From Tullyiplasma multilocale ATCC 49900 (GTDB taxonomy: Bacteria > Bacillota_I > Bacilli_A > Mycoplasmatales > Mycoplasmataceae): a stretch of DNA of 64,000 bases. The notes below the pieces were generated by a model. That model did no database searches, had not been told where the DNA came from, and worked only from the letters and a program-made list of their open reading frames with translations. Shown one piece after another: positions 28,206 to 42,816 of the stretch. The position numbers and the translations under genes were made by a program. The stretch is from positions 1-64,000 of the forward strand of contig NZ_KI519557.1 of assembly GCF_000483165.1 (NCBI RefSeq). The letters are read 5' to 3'. Position 1 is the first letter of the stretch. Every line of letters starts with the position of its first letter.

Positions 28206-29144
28206 ATGAGACAATTTCAATTACAAATGATAGACGGACAAGAACTTACAACATTTGAATGAACAGATGTGAAAGAACCGATTGCAGTAATTCAACTAGT
28301 TCACGGGTCAGCTGAAAAAACTGAACGTTATATAGAATTTGCTCAAAGGATGAACAAAAAAGGAATAATTGTTGTTTCTGATGAACACCGTGGTCACGGA
28401 AGAACTGCAGACCTTGATGAAAATGGGCATGCTATTGCTTTCTTTGCTGAACACGATGGATGAAATACAATCGTTGATGATTTAAAAGTTGTAAATAATT
28501 ACATTAAAAAAACATGACCTGATTTACCTGTGTTTATGTTGGGACATTCAATGGGTAGCTTTATGGCAAGAACATATGCTATCAAGTATTCAGAATCAAT
28601 TACTGGTTTAATTTTATCTGGAACAGCAGAACAGCCAAAAGCTTTAATGATGCTTTCAATTTTTATTGCAAGAATGGCACAAATGTTCAAAGGTGCTAAA
28701 ACACCAAGTAAATTTATCTGAAATTTAAGTTACAAACGTTTGAATAAGAAATATGATTCACCAACAGCAAATGGTAGTGAATGACAATCAAGAGACGAAG
28801 ATGTACAAGGTTGATTCATTGAAGACCCATTATGTGGGCAAGTTTTCACAACAAGTGCTTTTAAAGACATGTTCAAAGGATTATTATTCAATTCTAAAAA
28901 GAAAAACATGAAACTGATGCGTGAAGATTTACCTATTCTTATCGCATCTGGTGATGGGGACCCTGTTGGTAACTATGGTAAAATGCCAGAAAAAGTTCAC
29001 AACAAATTTACAAGTCTAGGATATGATTCTGAATTAACAATTTATCCAAATTTAAGACACGAAATTTTATTTGAACCAGAAAAACATGAAGTAGAAAAAG
29101 ATATTCTTAAATTCGTGAAGGAAAATAAAGAAAATCATTTTTAA
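28206..29144 (+). CDS. Alpha/beta hydrolase, lysophospholipase/monoglyceride lipase-like
   Basis: A 312-aa serine hydrolase. The oxyanion motif is QLVHGSAEKTERY, the nucleophile elbow is GHSMGS (Ser around residue 119), Asp lies in SGDGDPVGNYG, and His in NLRHEILFE. This pattern fits lysophospholipase L2-type enzymes that act on host or membrane lipids. No signal peptide is seen, so it appears cytosolic. It is one base after rnhA and 23 bp before lepA. Confidence 0.9.
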
Positions 29145-29167
29145 TAGAAATATAAAAGGAGTAAAAA

Positions 29168-30970
29168 ATGGACAAATCAAAAATTAGAAATTTTAGTATT
29201 ATCGCCCATATTGATCATGGTAAATCAACTTTAGCTGATCGTATTTTAGAGATGACTAACACTGTTCAAAAGCGTGAAATGCAAGAACAACTATTAGACT
29301 CAATGGATATTGAAAGAGAACGTGGGATTACAATTAAGTTAAACTCAGTTCAACTTGAATACACAGCAAAAGATGGGGAAAAATATGTTTTCCACCTAAT
29401 CGATACTCCTGGACACGTAGACTTCACATATGAAGTTTCAAGAAGTTTAGCAGCTTGTGAAGGAGCTATTCTGGTAGTTGATGCAACTCAAGGAATTGAA
29501 GCTCAAACTTTAGCAAATGTTTACTTAGCGATTGATAACGATTTAGAAATCATTCCAGTAATTAATAAAATTGATTTACCAAGTGCTGATGTTGATCGCG
29601 TAAAAGAAGAAATTGAAAACGTTATTGGACTTGATTGTAGTGAGGCTCCTTTGATTTCAGCCAAGACAGGATTAAATGTTGAAGATGTTTTAGAGGCAAT
29701 CGTAGCTAAAATCCCAGCACCAAAAGATGCTGTTGATGATGCTCCTTTAAGAGCTTTAATTTTCGATAGTTACTATGACAAGTACCTTGGAGTAGTTATG
29801 TCAGTTAGAGTTCGTGAAGGAAGTCTAAAAGTGGGGGATAAAATCCGTTTAATGGCTACTGGTGCTGAATATGACATCACTGAAGTTGGGGTTAAAACAC
29901 CAAAGATTATTAAAACTGGTCATCTTGAGGCTGGAGAAGTAGGTTGAATTGCTGCTTCGATTAAAACTATTAAAGATATCAACGTTGGGGATACTGTAAC
30001 TAAAGTAGCAGATCCTGCAACAGTGGCTCTTGATGGTTATAAAAAAATGAAACCGATGGTTTATTGTGGAATTTACCCAATTGATACTAATCGTTACCAA
30101 GACTTCAAAGAAGCTCTTGAAAAAATTGAATTGTCAGATTCATCACTAGTTTATGAACCTGAGACTTCTCAAGCTTTAGGGTTTGGTTTCCGTTGTGGAT
30201 TCTTAGGATTATTACACATGGAAGTTATTCAAGAGCGTTTAGAGAGGGAATATAATCTTGAACTGATTGCTACAGCACCATCAGTTATTTACAAAGTGTT
30301 CTTAACAAATGGGGAAGTTATTGAAATTGACAACCCTGCTAAATTACCAGATCCTCAAAAAATTGAGAGAATGGAAGAACCATTTGTAAATGTAAGAATT
30401 GCAACTCCGAAAGAATCTGTTGGAGATTTGATGAACTTATGTCAAACTAAAATGGGAATTTATAAAGATTTAGAATATGTTGATGATCAACGTATGATAT
30501 TAGTTTACGATATGCCACTTGCAGAAATTATTTTTGACTTCTTCAATAAACTGAAATCTATTTCTCGTGGTTATGCTTCATTTGAATATGATCTAATTGG
30601 TTACAAAGAATCTAAACTTGTAAAAATGGATATCTTATTAAATGGAGATATGGTTGATGCCTTTTCAATGATTGTAAATTCACAATTTGCATACCACCGT
30701 GGATCAGCATTAACTAAAAAACTTAAAGAGTTAATTCCTCGTCAAAACTTTGAGGTACCAATCCAAGCTGCGATTGGTAATAAAATTTTGGCTCGTGAAA
30801 CAATTAAAGCGTACCGTAAAGACGTTATTTGAAAACTTCATGCTGCAGATATTTCTCGTAAGAAAAAATTATTCGCTAAGCAAAAAGAAGGTAAAAAAAG
30901 AATGAAAGAAATTGGTTCTGTTGAAGTTCCACAAGAAGCATTCATCGCTGTTCTGAAATTAGATGATTAA
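29168..30970 (+). CDS. lepA: Elongation factor 4 (LepA)
   Basis: A 600-aa ribosome-dependent GTPase that acts on stalled or Mg2+-stressed elongation complexes. G-domain motifs are AHIDHGKST (residues 14-22), DTPGHVDF and NKIDLP. EF-G-like domains follow, then the LepA-specific C-terminal domain ([39 protein letters not shown]). Only two TGA/Trp codons occur. AAGGAG precedes the start. It ends before a terminator. Confidence 0.97.
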
Positions 30971-31010
30971 AAAAGGGACAGTTTTTAAATTTTTTATCTA
31001 ATAATTAAAT

Positions 31011-31039
31011 GAGGGAGGTGTATCTTCTCTCGTTTTTTT
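31011..31039 (+). terminator. Probable terminator after lepA
   Basis: GAGGGAGG/CTTCTCTC pairs over eight positions with G-U wobble, loop TGTAT, then seven T. Confidence 0.7.
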
Positions 31040-31072
31040 GTTTAAAATAAATATAAAGAATAGGGGAAATTT

Positions 31073-31879
31073 ATGAGTAACAAATTTAACTATGACAAAC
31101 CTTTTTGAGAACTTATTGATGACGAAGTTTTTTTAATAGAGTATTATCCGGATTTTAAATATGATCCAATGTCAAAAGCAGTTGGGGAAGTTTGAAGAGA
31201 TAAAAAAACTATTGAACCATTCCGTGAATGATTAAGTGAGATGTTTACAACAATTAAACCAATCTTTATTGGTCCAGATGATGTTGAACTTTCTGATGGT
31301 ATTGGTGAGATGATTATTATCCGTTTAAATGCTTTCACAACAGTTCTAGCAGACTTTAAAGAGTTGTACCTAGAATTATTAAACGAATGTGAAGGAAACA
31401 TCCCAATGAACGAATTTGGGATGGATAGCTTAGTTCAAAAAACATTCATTGAATTAGCAAAAGAATATATGCGTGATTACAAGTCTAACTTAGAGAAAAT
31501 AGAACTTGTAGAACCATTTATGCCTTTTGCGAATGAAGTTATTAGAGATGTTAATAAAGCATTGAAACTTGAATCACGTGAAGATATTATTGAGGCTGTG
31601 TATATGATGCAAGAAACTCTTGCAGAATACATTGAATCTTTAGATGATCAAGACTTGGATGTTTGTCCTCAAGAAATTGGTATGGCAAACGTTTTCTTAA
31701 AATTCATAACTTATATTGAAACAATTACATACTATCTGATGCTAACTTATGAAACATTACTTTTAGCAGAAGAAAGACATGTTGGTATTGATGACTACGA
31801 TAATAAATTGGTTGTAATTGAACGTGAAGACCGCATTCAAATGGTTGAAGTTATGAACAAAGAACAACTTAAAAACTAA
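31073..31879 (+). CDS. Hypothetical protein
   Basis: A 268-aa acidic soluble protein, mostly predicted helix by residue pattern, without signal peptide or membrane segment. I do not recognise a family. The N-terminus has FWELIDDEVFLIEYYPDF, and Trp from TGA occurs only in the first 60 residues. AGGGGAAA precedes the start. It lies 9 bp before the S66 peptidase-like gene, suggesting joint transcription. Confidence 0.8.
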
Positions 31880-31888
31880 GGAGTAATT

Positions 31889-32848
31889 ATGAAAATTGGG
31901 ATTTTTACTAGTTCGGTTCCAGTGGGATCTAGAGCGCCTGAAAGAGGTAGAAGAGCTATTAAGTTCTTAGAATCAAAAGGACATGAAGTTATTAAAGGTA
32001 ATCTTTTTGATAAGGCGGATTTTTATCGAAGTGGAACTATTGCTCAAAGAGCTCAAGAAATTAATGATTTATTAGAACAAGATATCGATGTGCTAATGGC
32101 ATCAGTTGGTGGTTATGTAACCAACTCAATCTTGCCCTATATAAATTTTGAGAAAATGAATCGTGAAGGATTTATAATTTGTGGTTTTAGTGATATTACC
32201 GCAATTTTGAATGCAACACTTTTAGAAGCTCCAAAAGCAAGAGCTTTATATGGGCCTGGTCTTTTTAAAGGATTTGGTAACTTCGAAGAATATTTGAATG
32301 AATTTACTTATGATTCATTTATGAAACAAGTAAATAAAGAAAATCAAATCGAAATAGATCAACCAGAGTTTTGAAATGAAGAGTTTATAAATTGAGAAGA
32401 ATTTGAAAGACCTAGAAAAATGATTCTTAACGAATGAAAATCGATCAATCACAACCAACAAACAATTAGTGGTATCTTAAGAGGTGGTAATCTTTCTACA
32501 CTTCAAGGTATTTGAGGAAGTAAATATCAACCTCAATGAAATAAGGGTGATATTCTTTTTGTAGAAGACGCTTGTTATAATCCTGAAACTATTGAAAGGT
32601 TTTTCAGTATGTTAAAACTTAATGGTATTTATGACAAAGTGGCAGCCATTGTTCTTGGTAAACACGAGCTCTTTGATGACCAAGGCACTGGACGTAAACC
32701 AATTGATGTTTTATTAGAAGTGCTTGGACCTAATTGTGAAACTCCGATTATCTATGATGTTGATTTTTGTCACACTCAACCAATGGCAATCATTGAATTA
32801 AACCAAAAAACAATAATTGATTTTAAGGAAATGAGAATTTATCAATAA
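31889..32848 (+). CDS. S66-family peptidase-like protein (LD-carboxypeptidase/MccF type)
   Basis: A 319-aa protein of the S66 fold, whose known members cleave LD-peptide bonds of murein or detoxify microcin C-type aminoacyl nucleotides. GGYVTNSILPYINF (residues 74-87) aligns with the nucleophile region GGxxSNxLLPY, but the Ser position is Thr78. GFSDITAIL is typical of the family. The Glu (FVEDACYN) and His (DFCHTQPM) of the triad are present. In a wall-less bacterium murein is unlikely to be the substrate. AGGAG precedes the start. Confidence 0.85.
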
Positions 32849-32851
32849 GTG

Positions 32852-32877
32852 AAAAAAGGGAGGCAATCCCTTTTTTT
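32852..32877 (+). terminator. Terminator
   Basis: AAAAAGGGA/TCCCTTTTT stem with loop GGCAA and T run. Confidence 0.88.
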
Positions 32878-32937
32878 ATTGCCTAAAAATGTGGTATTAT
32901 TTATAAGTTATATAAAATCAAATAAAAGGAGTTAAAT

Positions 32938-34776
32938 ATGTCAAATCAAAAAATTATTAACATTGCTGTTATTGCCCACGTTGATGCTGGGAAATCAACA
33001 TTAGTTGACGCATTGTTATCACAAGGTGGAGCTTTTAGAGATAATCAAGAAGTTACTGCTCAAATCATGGATTCAAATGATCAAGAAAGAGAACGTGGAA
33101 TTACAATCTACTCAAAAAACTGTTCTATTGAATATAAAGGAATTAAAATCAACATCGTTGATACTCCTGGCCATGCCGACTTCTCATCAGAAGTTGAACG
33201 TATTATGAAAACTGTAGATACAGTTATCTTATTAGTAGATTCAAGTGAAGGACCAATGCCTCAAACTAGATTCGTATTACACAAAGCTTTAGAATTAGGA
33301 TTAAAACCAATCTTAATGATCAACAAGATTGATAAAAAAGATCAAAGAGCCGAAGAAGTTCTTGATGAAGTATTAGAGTTATTCATGGAATTAGATGCAA
33401 ATGATGACCAAATGAACTTCCCAACAGTTTACGGAATTGCTAAAAATGGTATTGCACAATTCACAATGGATAACCCAAGTGAAGATTTAACTCCATTATT
33501 TGAAACAATCGTTACTCAAGTTGGGTCATACCCAATTGAATTAGCTGCTAATCCAACACAAATGCAAGTTTCTACACTAGCATATGATTCATTCATCGGA
33601 CGTTTAGGAATTGGACGTATTTTCGAAGGTTCAATTAAAGAAGGTCAAACTGTTTCTGTTTCAAGAAATGATGGATCAATTAAACAAGGTAAAATTACAA
33701 AATTAATGGTTTACCGTGGAATGAACAGAGTTGCTGTTCCCGAAGCTTTTGCTGGAGAAATCGTAACAATCGCTGGTATTGAAGATATTTCAATCGGGGA
33801 TACAATTTGTGAATTAAACAATGTAAGACCAATGCCTGCAATTACAATTGAAGAACCAACAATGTCAATGAACTTCTTAGTTAATACATCTCCATTTGCT
33901 GGTAAAACAGGGAAATTTGTTACATCACGTAACATTAGAGAAAGATTAGAAAAAGAATTAGAAGTTAACGTTGGATTAAAAGTTGAACCTTTAGAAAATT
34001 CATCAGTTGAAGGATTTAAAGTATTAGGAAGAGGAGAACTTCACTTATCAGTTCTTATTGAATCAATGAGACGTGAAGGTTTCGAATTAGCAATCTCAAA
34101 ACCAGAAGTAATCTTACATAAAGATGAAAATGGTGTTGTTGTTGAACCAATGGAAAAAGTTACAATTAACGTACCAACAGAATACGCTGGAACTGTAATT
34201 AACAAACTTAACCAAAGAAAAGGTATGATGTTAGACATGGATTCAGATGGAAGCCGTGATAAAGTAACATACAACATTCCTTTAAGAGCATTAATTGGAT
34301 TCAGAAGTGAATTTACAAATGATACTCACGGTGAAGGAATCATGGTTAGATCTGCAAATGGATTTGAACCATACAAAGGTGAAATTGAATCACGTAAAAA
34401 CGGGGTTATGATTTCTATGGCAAATGGTAAAACATTAGCTTACGCATTAGGGAACTTAGAAGATCGTGGAATTTTATTCGTACCTCCTCAAACAGAAGTA
34501 TACGAAGGAATGATTATTGGACAACATGCTAAAGAAAATGATTTAGATGTTAACCCAACAACAGGTAAAAAATTAACAAATACACGTTCATCAGGAACTG
34601 ATGAATCAACAAAATTAACACCATTCCGTAACATGACACTTGAAGAAGCTTTAGAATACATCGAATGAGATGAATTAGTAGAAGTAACTCCAATTGACTT
34701 AAGATTACGTAAAAAATGATTAACAATTGTTGAACGTAAACAACACAGAAACGATCAAAAGAAAGCTTTCGATTAA
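32938..34776 (+). CDS. typA: Ribosome-associated GTPase TypA/BipA
   Basis: A 612-aa translational GTPase that binds the ribosome and supports growth under stress and late subunit assembly. G motifs are AHVDAGKST (residues 12-20), DTPGHADF and NKIDKKD. The C-terminal BipA-specific domain is seen in [20 protein letters not shown], a conserved loop. AAAGGAG precedes the start. Single-gene unit between two terminators. Confidence 0.97.
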
Positions 34777-34794
34777 TAATCTGTAAATAATTAA

Positions 34795-34816
34795 AAAACA
34801 CCTTCGGGTGTTTTTT
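34795..34816 (+). terminator. Terminator after typA
   Basis: AAAACACC/GGTGTTTT with TTCG tetraloop and T run. Confidence 0.92.
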
Positions 34817-34894
34817 CTATTTTGTTGGAAAATGTAGCAAAAAGACTAAATAAATAATATAATAATCCTATACATAAGAGAGGGAATAAACATT

Positions 34895-36256
<1,362 letters not shown>

Positions 36257-36275
36257 TTCTATAAAATAATAAACT

Positions 36276-36298
36276 AAGAACCTTCGGGTTCTTTTTTT
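36276..36298 (+). terminator. Terminator after eno
   Basis: AAGAACC/GGTTCTT stem with TTCG loop and seven T. Confidence 0.92.
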
Positions 36299-36336
36299 AT
36301 TTATTTGGTAAAATATATAAATCAAGCGAGGTTCAT

Positions 36337-37242
36337 ATGAGACTAAAAATAGATCGACAAAGATTAATTGAATACAGTGTTTTTTCAATCATTGGTATTT
36401 TATTATTTGTAATTTTTATGGTTGGAACTTTCAAAGATCTTCAAATTGCTGAGGCAGTAGCTAATACTTCGAGTTGATATGGTAAGTTTTTTGACATTTT
36501 TGGACAAATGACCGTTTCTATTCCCGTAATTTCTTTAATAGTGCTATTTTTTATAGCTTTAAATAAGAAAGGGATTATTATTAATAAATATTTGGAATAT
36601 TCGATATATTCAATAGCAATAATAATTTTTGTGATTACAGGCTGAATGGATATAATTTCTGAAAAGAATTCAGACAAAACTAAGATTATTTCAGCGGTTA
36701 TAAACACAATATTATTTTTAAGTTTATACTCAGGGATAATTTATTATTTAAAATTTAAGAAACCTGAATTTATCTATAATGACTCAAAATTATTAGAAAA
36801 AGTTGTTACAGCATTACTGTTTGTGATTGCGACTTTCGTAATGATGCAATTACTTAAATTTGTATTTTCAAGACCAAGACCAAGAACGGTTATGGCAGAC
36901 ATTGATGAATATCGTGAATGATGAAATATTCATTACACTGAACATTGAAAAATAAATAAATCTTTCCCTTCAGGACACTCAACTAGCGCAATTTCTATAT
37001 TGGCCTTAGCACTTGTATGAGATCGCAGAACAACTAGATACTACTCAACAATTGCGATTGCAATTGCCACAACAGTAATTGTTGCAACATCACGTATGGT
37101 TATTACAGCTCACTTCTTAACTGACGTAACCGGAGCTACAATATTTAGTTTCATTTGATTTGGAATCTTTAACTGATTACGTAATGATAAGATGACATGA
37201 GTAGATAAAATCATTAAGAAAAAGGAGGCACGAAATGGCTAA
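36337..37242 (+). CDS. PAP2-family membrane phosphatase, short paralogue C
   Basis: A 301-aa membrane protein with about six hydrophobic segments and PAP2 motifs: KFVFSRPRPR, FPSGHSTS, and SRMVITAHFLTDV. It is shorter than the other three PAP2 proteins, lacks the large insertion before FPSGH, and lacks the basic tail, so it is closest to ordinary undecaprenyl- or phosphatidylglycerol-phosphatase-like proteins. Trp is TGA throughout. Its last 8 bases overlap the start of ruvX, implying translational coupling. Confidence 0.88.
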
Positions 37243-37660
37243 AGTATTAGGTATGGATGTTGGTTCTAAAACAGTGGGATTATCAACGTCAACAGGAACA
37301 ATTGCCCAACCGGGACCAACAATAAGATTCACAGAATGAGAATTTGAAGAGGGTGTTGAGAAACTTACAGAGTTCATAAATGAATTCCAACCAGAGATAC
37401 TGGTTTTTGGATACCCTAAAAACATGGATGGTACAATTGGCGAACGTGCTGAAATGGTTGATTACTTCATTGAAGGAGTTTTGGCATACAATCCCCAATT
37501 TAAAAATGAACAAATTTTTAGAGTTGATGAACGCCGTACTACAAAGATGGCTAAATCAATTATGATTGAAGCTGGAGTCAGAAGAGATAAGCAAAAACAG
37601 TCTAAAGACTCACTTGCAGCTCAGTTAATACTAGAACAATACTTAAATACTAATAAATAG
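37235..37660 (+). CDS. ruvX: Putative pre-16S rRNA nuclease / Holliday junction resolvase-like YqgF
   Basis: A 141-aa RNase H-fold protein of the YqgF family. The N-terminal LGMDVGSKTVGLS holds the first catalytic Asp, GYPKNMDGTIG is the family loop, and RVDERRTTKMA plus KDSLAAQLILEQYL supply the remaining acidic residues. Family members process 16S rRNA ends. AAGGAGG lies inside the preceding PAP2 gene. Confidence 0.93.
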
Positions 37661-37729
37661 TTTGATTTTGTTGAATTATTATTTAGTTAGGTTTAATATT
37701 ATTTTTAATATATATTTCAAGGAGAGAAA

Positions 37730-38299
37730 ATGAAAAAGCACCCATTAGTTAAAGATATTCTTTTTACAAGAGAACAAATTCAAATAAGAACAAAAGAAGT
37801 GGTTGGCGATATAGAAGAATTTTATGCCAAAGAAACAGTAGCAGAAAATTCATTGCTACTAGTAGGATTACTTAAAGGGTGTGTACCATTCTTTGCTGAA
37901 GTTATGGCTAATTTAGAAATGAATTGTGAAACTGATTTCATGGTTGTTTCATCTTATAGAGGTGGAACTAAAACAACAGGAGAGCCTAAAATTTTATTAG
38001 ATGTTAATACAACATTGAGTGGAAGAGATATTCTAATCGTTGAAGATATAGTGGATTCTGGATACACATTAGAATATGTTAAAAAATACTTCTATGGTAG
38101 AGGTGCTAAAAGTGTTAGAATTTTAACTCTTTTAGACAAGCCATCAGGTAGAAAAGCTGACCTTAAGTCAGATTGAAATTGCTTTACAATCGAAAATGAA
38201 TTCGTAATTGGATATGGTTTAGATTATCAAGAAAAATTACGTAATTTACCTTACGTAGCAACTTGTGATACATCTAAATTAGATGATTGAAAGTGATAG
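37730..38299 (+). CDS. hpt: Hypoxanthine phosphoribosyltransferase
   Basis: A 189-aa purine-salvage enzyme using PRPP to convert hypoxanthine or guanine to nucleotide. The PRPP loop is [15 protein letters not shown] (about residues 103-117), the flexible loop is [12 protein letters not shown], and LLDKPSGRK and the late aromatic-Asp region are present. AAGGAGAG precedes the start. The last codons include two TGA/Trp, and the stop TAG is part of the terminator stem. Confidence 0.96.
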
Positions 38300-38320
38300 A
38301 CAACTTAGTTGTCTTTTTTT
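38298..38320 (+). terminator. Terminator overlapping the hpt stop
   Basis: AGACAAC/GTTGTCT stem with TTA loop and seven T. The stem begins within the stop codon. Confidence 0.88.
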
Positions 38321-38339
38321 ATACAAAATAGGAGGAAAA

Positions 38340-39311
38340 ATGCAAATTGAACAAACACAAAAAACTAAAAAGCATTTAATTAAAGATATGAATTATCTTG
38401 GTTTAGGAAGTGCATGACAAGATCTTAAAAGATTGCCAAATTGATTTAAAACCTTATTACTGGTTGGTGCAATAATTGTGATATTTTTTAATTTCTTCAG
38501 TATCGAAACTTTGGTGTTAGATGTTGATGCGCCAAAGGAAATATTAAAATATTCAGGAACTCACTTTGCTCCATTTATCCAATATGCTAAAGCTTATATG
38601 AATGGATCAGTTATAGGTCCCGCAAATTCACATGGTTTAGCTTTGGCTACCGCAATATTATATTCATTAAACGGAGTTGCTGCATTTACTGGTTTACTTT
38701 CAGTTGCTATGATTGTTAATGGGAAAATGTCACAATTCTTATGAGGGTTAATCAACGGAGTCTTTTACGCAATGTTTGCTCTTGTTGCTGGGTTCATTGG
38801 TGATTTTATTATGAACGTAACGTTTGTTTTAGGAGCTTCTTTAGGTTGATATTTATTTAACTATCGCCATAAAGGGCAATTCACAATAAGAGGGAGAGAC
38901 TGATATTGAAAAACAACTTTCTTCCTGGTCGTTGGTTTATTAATCGTGGCTTTCACATTCGTTTGGTATTATTTAATTCCAGAAATATATAATGCCACTT
39001 TATCTGGAAGTTCGGGAACCGAATATGTGACTGGTACAAGCACCCATATTTTTGACTCAGTCGGAAATGGTGTTAATGTTGTTGGTTATGGAATGCAGTT
39101 AATGAATGTCTCAGAACAATTCTGATTGTGAACATTCTTAAACGTGTGAAAAATATTACAATATACTCCGATTGGTCTTGGTGAAGGGCAATGGGTTGTT
39201 ACTTTACTTATTCAATTTGGAGTTTGAACAATATTAGGTTTAGTGGGGTTATGACAAAATCAACTTAAATATATTTATCAATGAGCTAGACCATTTATAT
39301 CGAAAAAATAG
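38340..39311 (+). CDS. pnuC: PnuC-family nicotinamide riboside transporter
   Basis: A 323-aa membrane protein with about seven to eight segments. The region GLLSVAMIVNGKMSQFLWGLINGVFYAMFAL and the later YTPIGLGEGQW...GVWTILGLVGLWQ pattern fit the PnuC family, which takes up nicotinamide riboside for NAD synthesis. The loop between segments (residues 215-245, Gly/Thr/Ser-rich) is longer than usual. Some PnuC relatives carry other vitamins, so the substrate is inferred. AGGAGG precedes the start. Confidence 0.82.
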
Positions 39312-39334
39312 CAATTTCCATTGCTATTTTTTTA
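39305..39334 (+). terminator. Terminator after pnuC
   Basis: AAATAGCAA/TTGCTATTT stem with six-base loop and T run; it includes the stop codon. Confidence 0.9.
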
Positions 39335-39402
39335 TTGTTAAATAGTTTATAATTTAACAATGCTATCCAAACATTGTTTTAGGTGCATTAAAAAGAGGGA
39401 AT

Positions 39403-40131
39403 ATGGAAAAACAAGTAGTATTTAAAAAATATAAACGAGAAAGTATTGTTGATAGAATTTATGAATTGATGTTGCATATTGGTTTACCAATTGCAGTAGA
39501 AATATTAATTAATGAATTATGATTACATAATGCAGGATTTTCAAGTTGAACCAACTTAGTAATTATCTTAAGTTCAGTTTTAATAACTCTATTATTTTCT
39601 GTTTGTATTTTAACTCCAATCATTGCCTACATTAAAAATTGAGAAGTTATCAAGTTAAAAAAATGATTAAAGGCTAACAAACTTGGGTGATTAAGAAGTG
39701 ATTGAGTTGAAAGCGAAGAATTGAAAAAAGAAATGAAAATCATTTCAAAAGATAAATATGATGAAATTGTCAAACTTGCAAAAGCGGAAGGTGATAAGCG
39801 TTTTTATACTGGCATCTTTAATTTAGAACAAAATTTTTACACAAGAGAAATTGAAGGTATTCATAATGAGCATGACTTAGCAGTTGGTAAAATGATAAGT
39901 CACAATTTAGAAATTGATAAGAAAAATAAATTATTAAAACTAGATTTAACTCACACGCAAGAAATAACAATTGAAGCAAGAATGGAAAATCCTAACCTTA
40001 AAGATTTCAGTGGAAGAATGCAGATTGTTTTTAATTATCAGAAGAATGATCTACATTATTTCTACTTTATAAATGAAACAACTGATGAATGACCCGAAGG
40101 TTTATTTGGTGTTACTTACAAAGTTGATTAA
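39403..40131 (+). CDS. Hypothetical membrane-anchored protein
   Basis: A 242-aa protein with two hydrophobic segments in the first 80 residues (LMLHIGLPIAVEILI and NLVIILSSVLITLLFSVCIL) and a soluble, charged C-terminal domain of about 160 residues, probably cytoplasmic. I do not recognise the family. AGAGGG precedes the start. Several Trp are TGA. It stands alone before pfkA. Confidence 0.8.
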
Positions 40132-40151
40132 CAGATTCATCTAAAAATATC

Positions 40152-40178
40152 TAACCACTATCAAGGGGTTTTTCTTTC
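40152..40178 (+). terminator. Weak terminator
   Basis: AACC/GGTT with a nine-base loop and a T-rich stretch. The stem is short. Confidence 0.4.
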
Positions 40179-40235
40179 TTTGAATTAGTTAATTAAAATA
40201 AGAAAAAACGTTTTTAATGTTATATAATTAATTAG

Positions 40236-41249
<1,014 letters not shown>

Positions 41250-41294
41250 AAGATAAAATATTTACATATACATAAGTATGGGGAGAAAACTAAA

Positions 41295-42731
41295 ATGAAC
41301 AAAAAAGAATTAGCTACAAAAGTTAAACGTACTAAAATTGTTACTACAATTGGTCCAGCTACACATGAACCAGAAAACATTAAAGAATTATTCGATAATG
41401 GAATGACAACAATCCGTTTAAACTTCTCACACGGTGATCACGAAGAACAAGGATACCGTATTGAGGGAGCAAAAAAAGTTAGAACTGAAATGAACAAACC
41501 AATTTCAATCTTATTAGATACTAAAGGACCTGAAATCCGTGTTGGTAAATTTAAAGATGGGAAACAAGAAGTTTCAGCTAACCAAAAAATTACAATCTTA
41601 ACAGATGCTAAATCATTTGCTGAAAAAGAATGTGGTCAAGGAGAAATGACAGTTGCTTACGATATGTCAGTTGACTTAAAAGCTGGAGATCAAATTTTAA
41701 TTGATGATGGTAAATTAGAATTAACAGTTGACTCAGTTAAACCAGGAGTTGTTGAAGCTACAGCTTTCAACAACCACACAGTTAAAACAAACAAACGTGT
41801 TAACTTACCAGGAATTGATTTCTCAATGCCTTTCTTAGCTGAAAAAGATAAAACAGATATCTTATATGGTTGTGCACAAGGTGTTGATTACATCGCTGCA
41901 TCATTCGTAAACACAGCAGAAAACATCCAAGAAATTAGAGAAATTTTAGTTGAAGGAAATCAAACAGATATCCAAATCATTGCTAAAATTGAATCACAAT
42001 TAGGATTAGACAACATCGATGAAATTATTGAAGCATCAGATGGAATCATGGTTGCTCGTGGGGATTTAGGATTAGAAATTCCTTACTACGACGTACCATT
42101 CTGAGAAAAAGTTATTATCCGTAAATGTAGAGAAGCTGGAAAAATCGTTATTGTTGCTACACAAATGTTAGAAACAATGACAGACAACCCAGCTCCAACA
42201 CGTGCTGAAGTTACTGACGTTTACTTTGCTACTGAATTAGGAGCAGATGCTACAATGTTATCAGGAGAATCAGCAGCCGGAGATTACCCATTCATTACAA
42301 CAAACACAATGGCTACAATCAACAAACGTGCTGAAGTAGAATTCTACAACAAAGGTTACTACCAAATTCAATTAGAAAATGCTAGAAAATCAACATCAGG
42401 ACCACGTGCTGATATTGCTGCTGACTTAGCTGAAAGAACAAGAGATGCTAACTACAAATTTGCTATCGTTCTTTCAAGAACAGGTGCTTTATTAAAAACA
42501 ATTTCAAAATTCCGTCCAAACGTTGCAATTTTAGGAGTTTCAGAATCAGACAGATTATGAACTGCATTTGGTGCATGACATTCAATCTTCATGAACAAAA
42601 CTACTGACTTAACAGCTTTAGAATCAAACGATGCTGAATTATCAGCAATCGCTAAATTATGAGGTGCAACAACTGGAGAAAAAGTTTTAGTTGTTAGAAA
42701 CCAAGACATCAGAGAAATTACTGTTGCTTAA
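41295..42731 (+). CDS. pyk: Pyruvate kinase
   Basis: A 478-aa enzyme making pyruvate and ATP from phosphoenolpyruvate. Barrel motifs LNFSHGDHEE, LDTKGPEIRVG, IAKIESQLGLDN and MVARGDLGLEI are present, with MLETMTDNPAPTRAEVTDV closing the active site. The C-terminal domain (residues 350-478) is complete, without the extra PEP-utiliser domain seen in some firmicutes. GGGGAGAA precedes the start. Confidence 0.98.
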
Positions 42732-42741
42732 TTAAAATATT

Positions 42742-42768
42742 AAACACTCGCAAGGGTGTTTTTTTTAA
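42742..42768 (+). terminator. Terminator of pfkA-pyk
   Basis: AAACACTC/GGGTGTTT stem with loop GCAA and T run. Confidence 0.9.
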
Positions 42769-42816
42769 TATCAATCTAATTGTTTGATAGAATAAAGATA
42801 GAAATAGGAGACAAGA

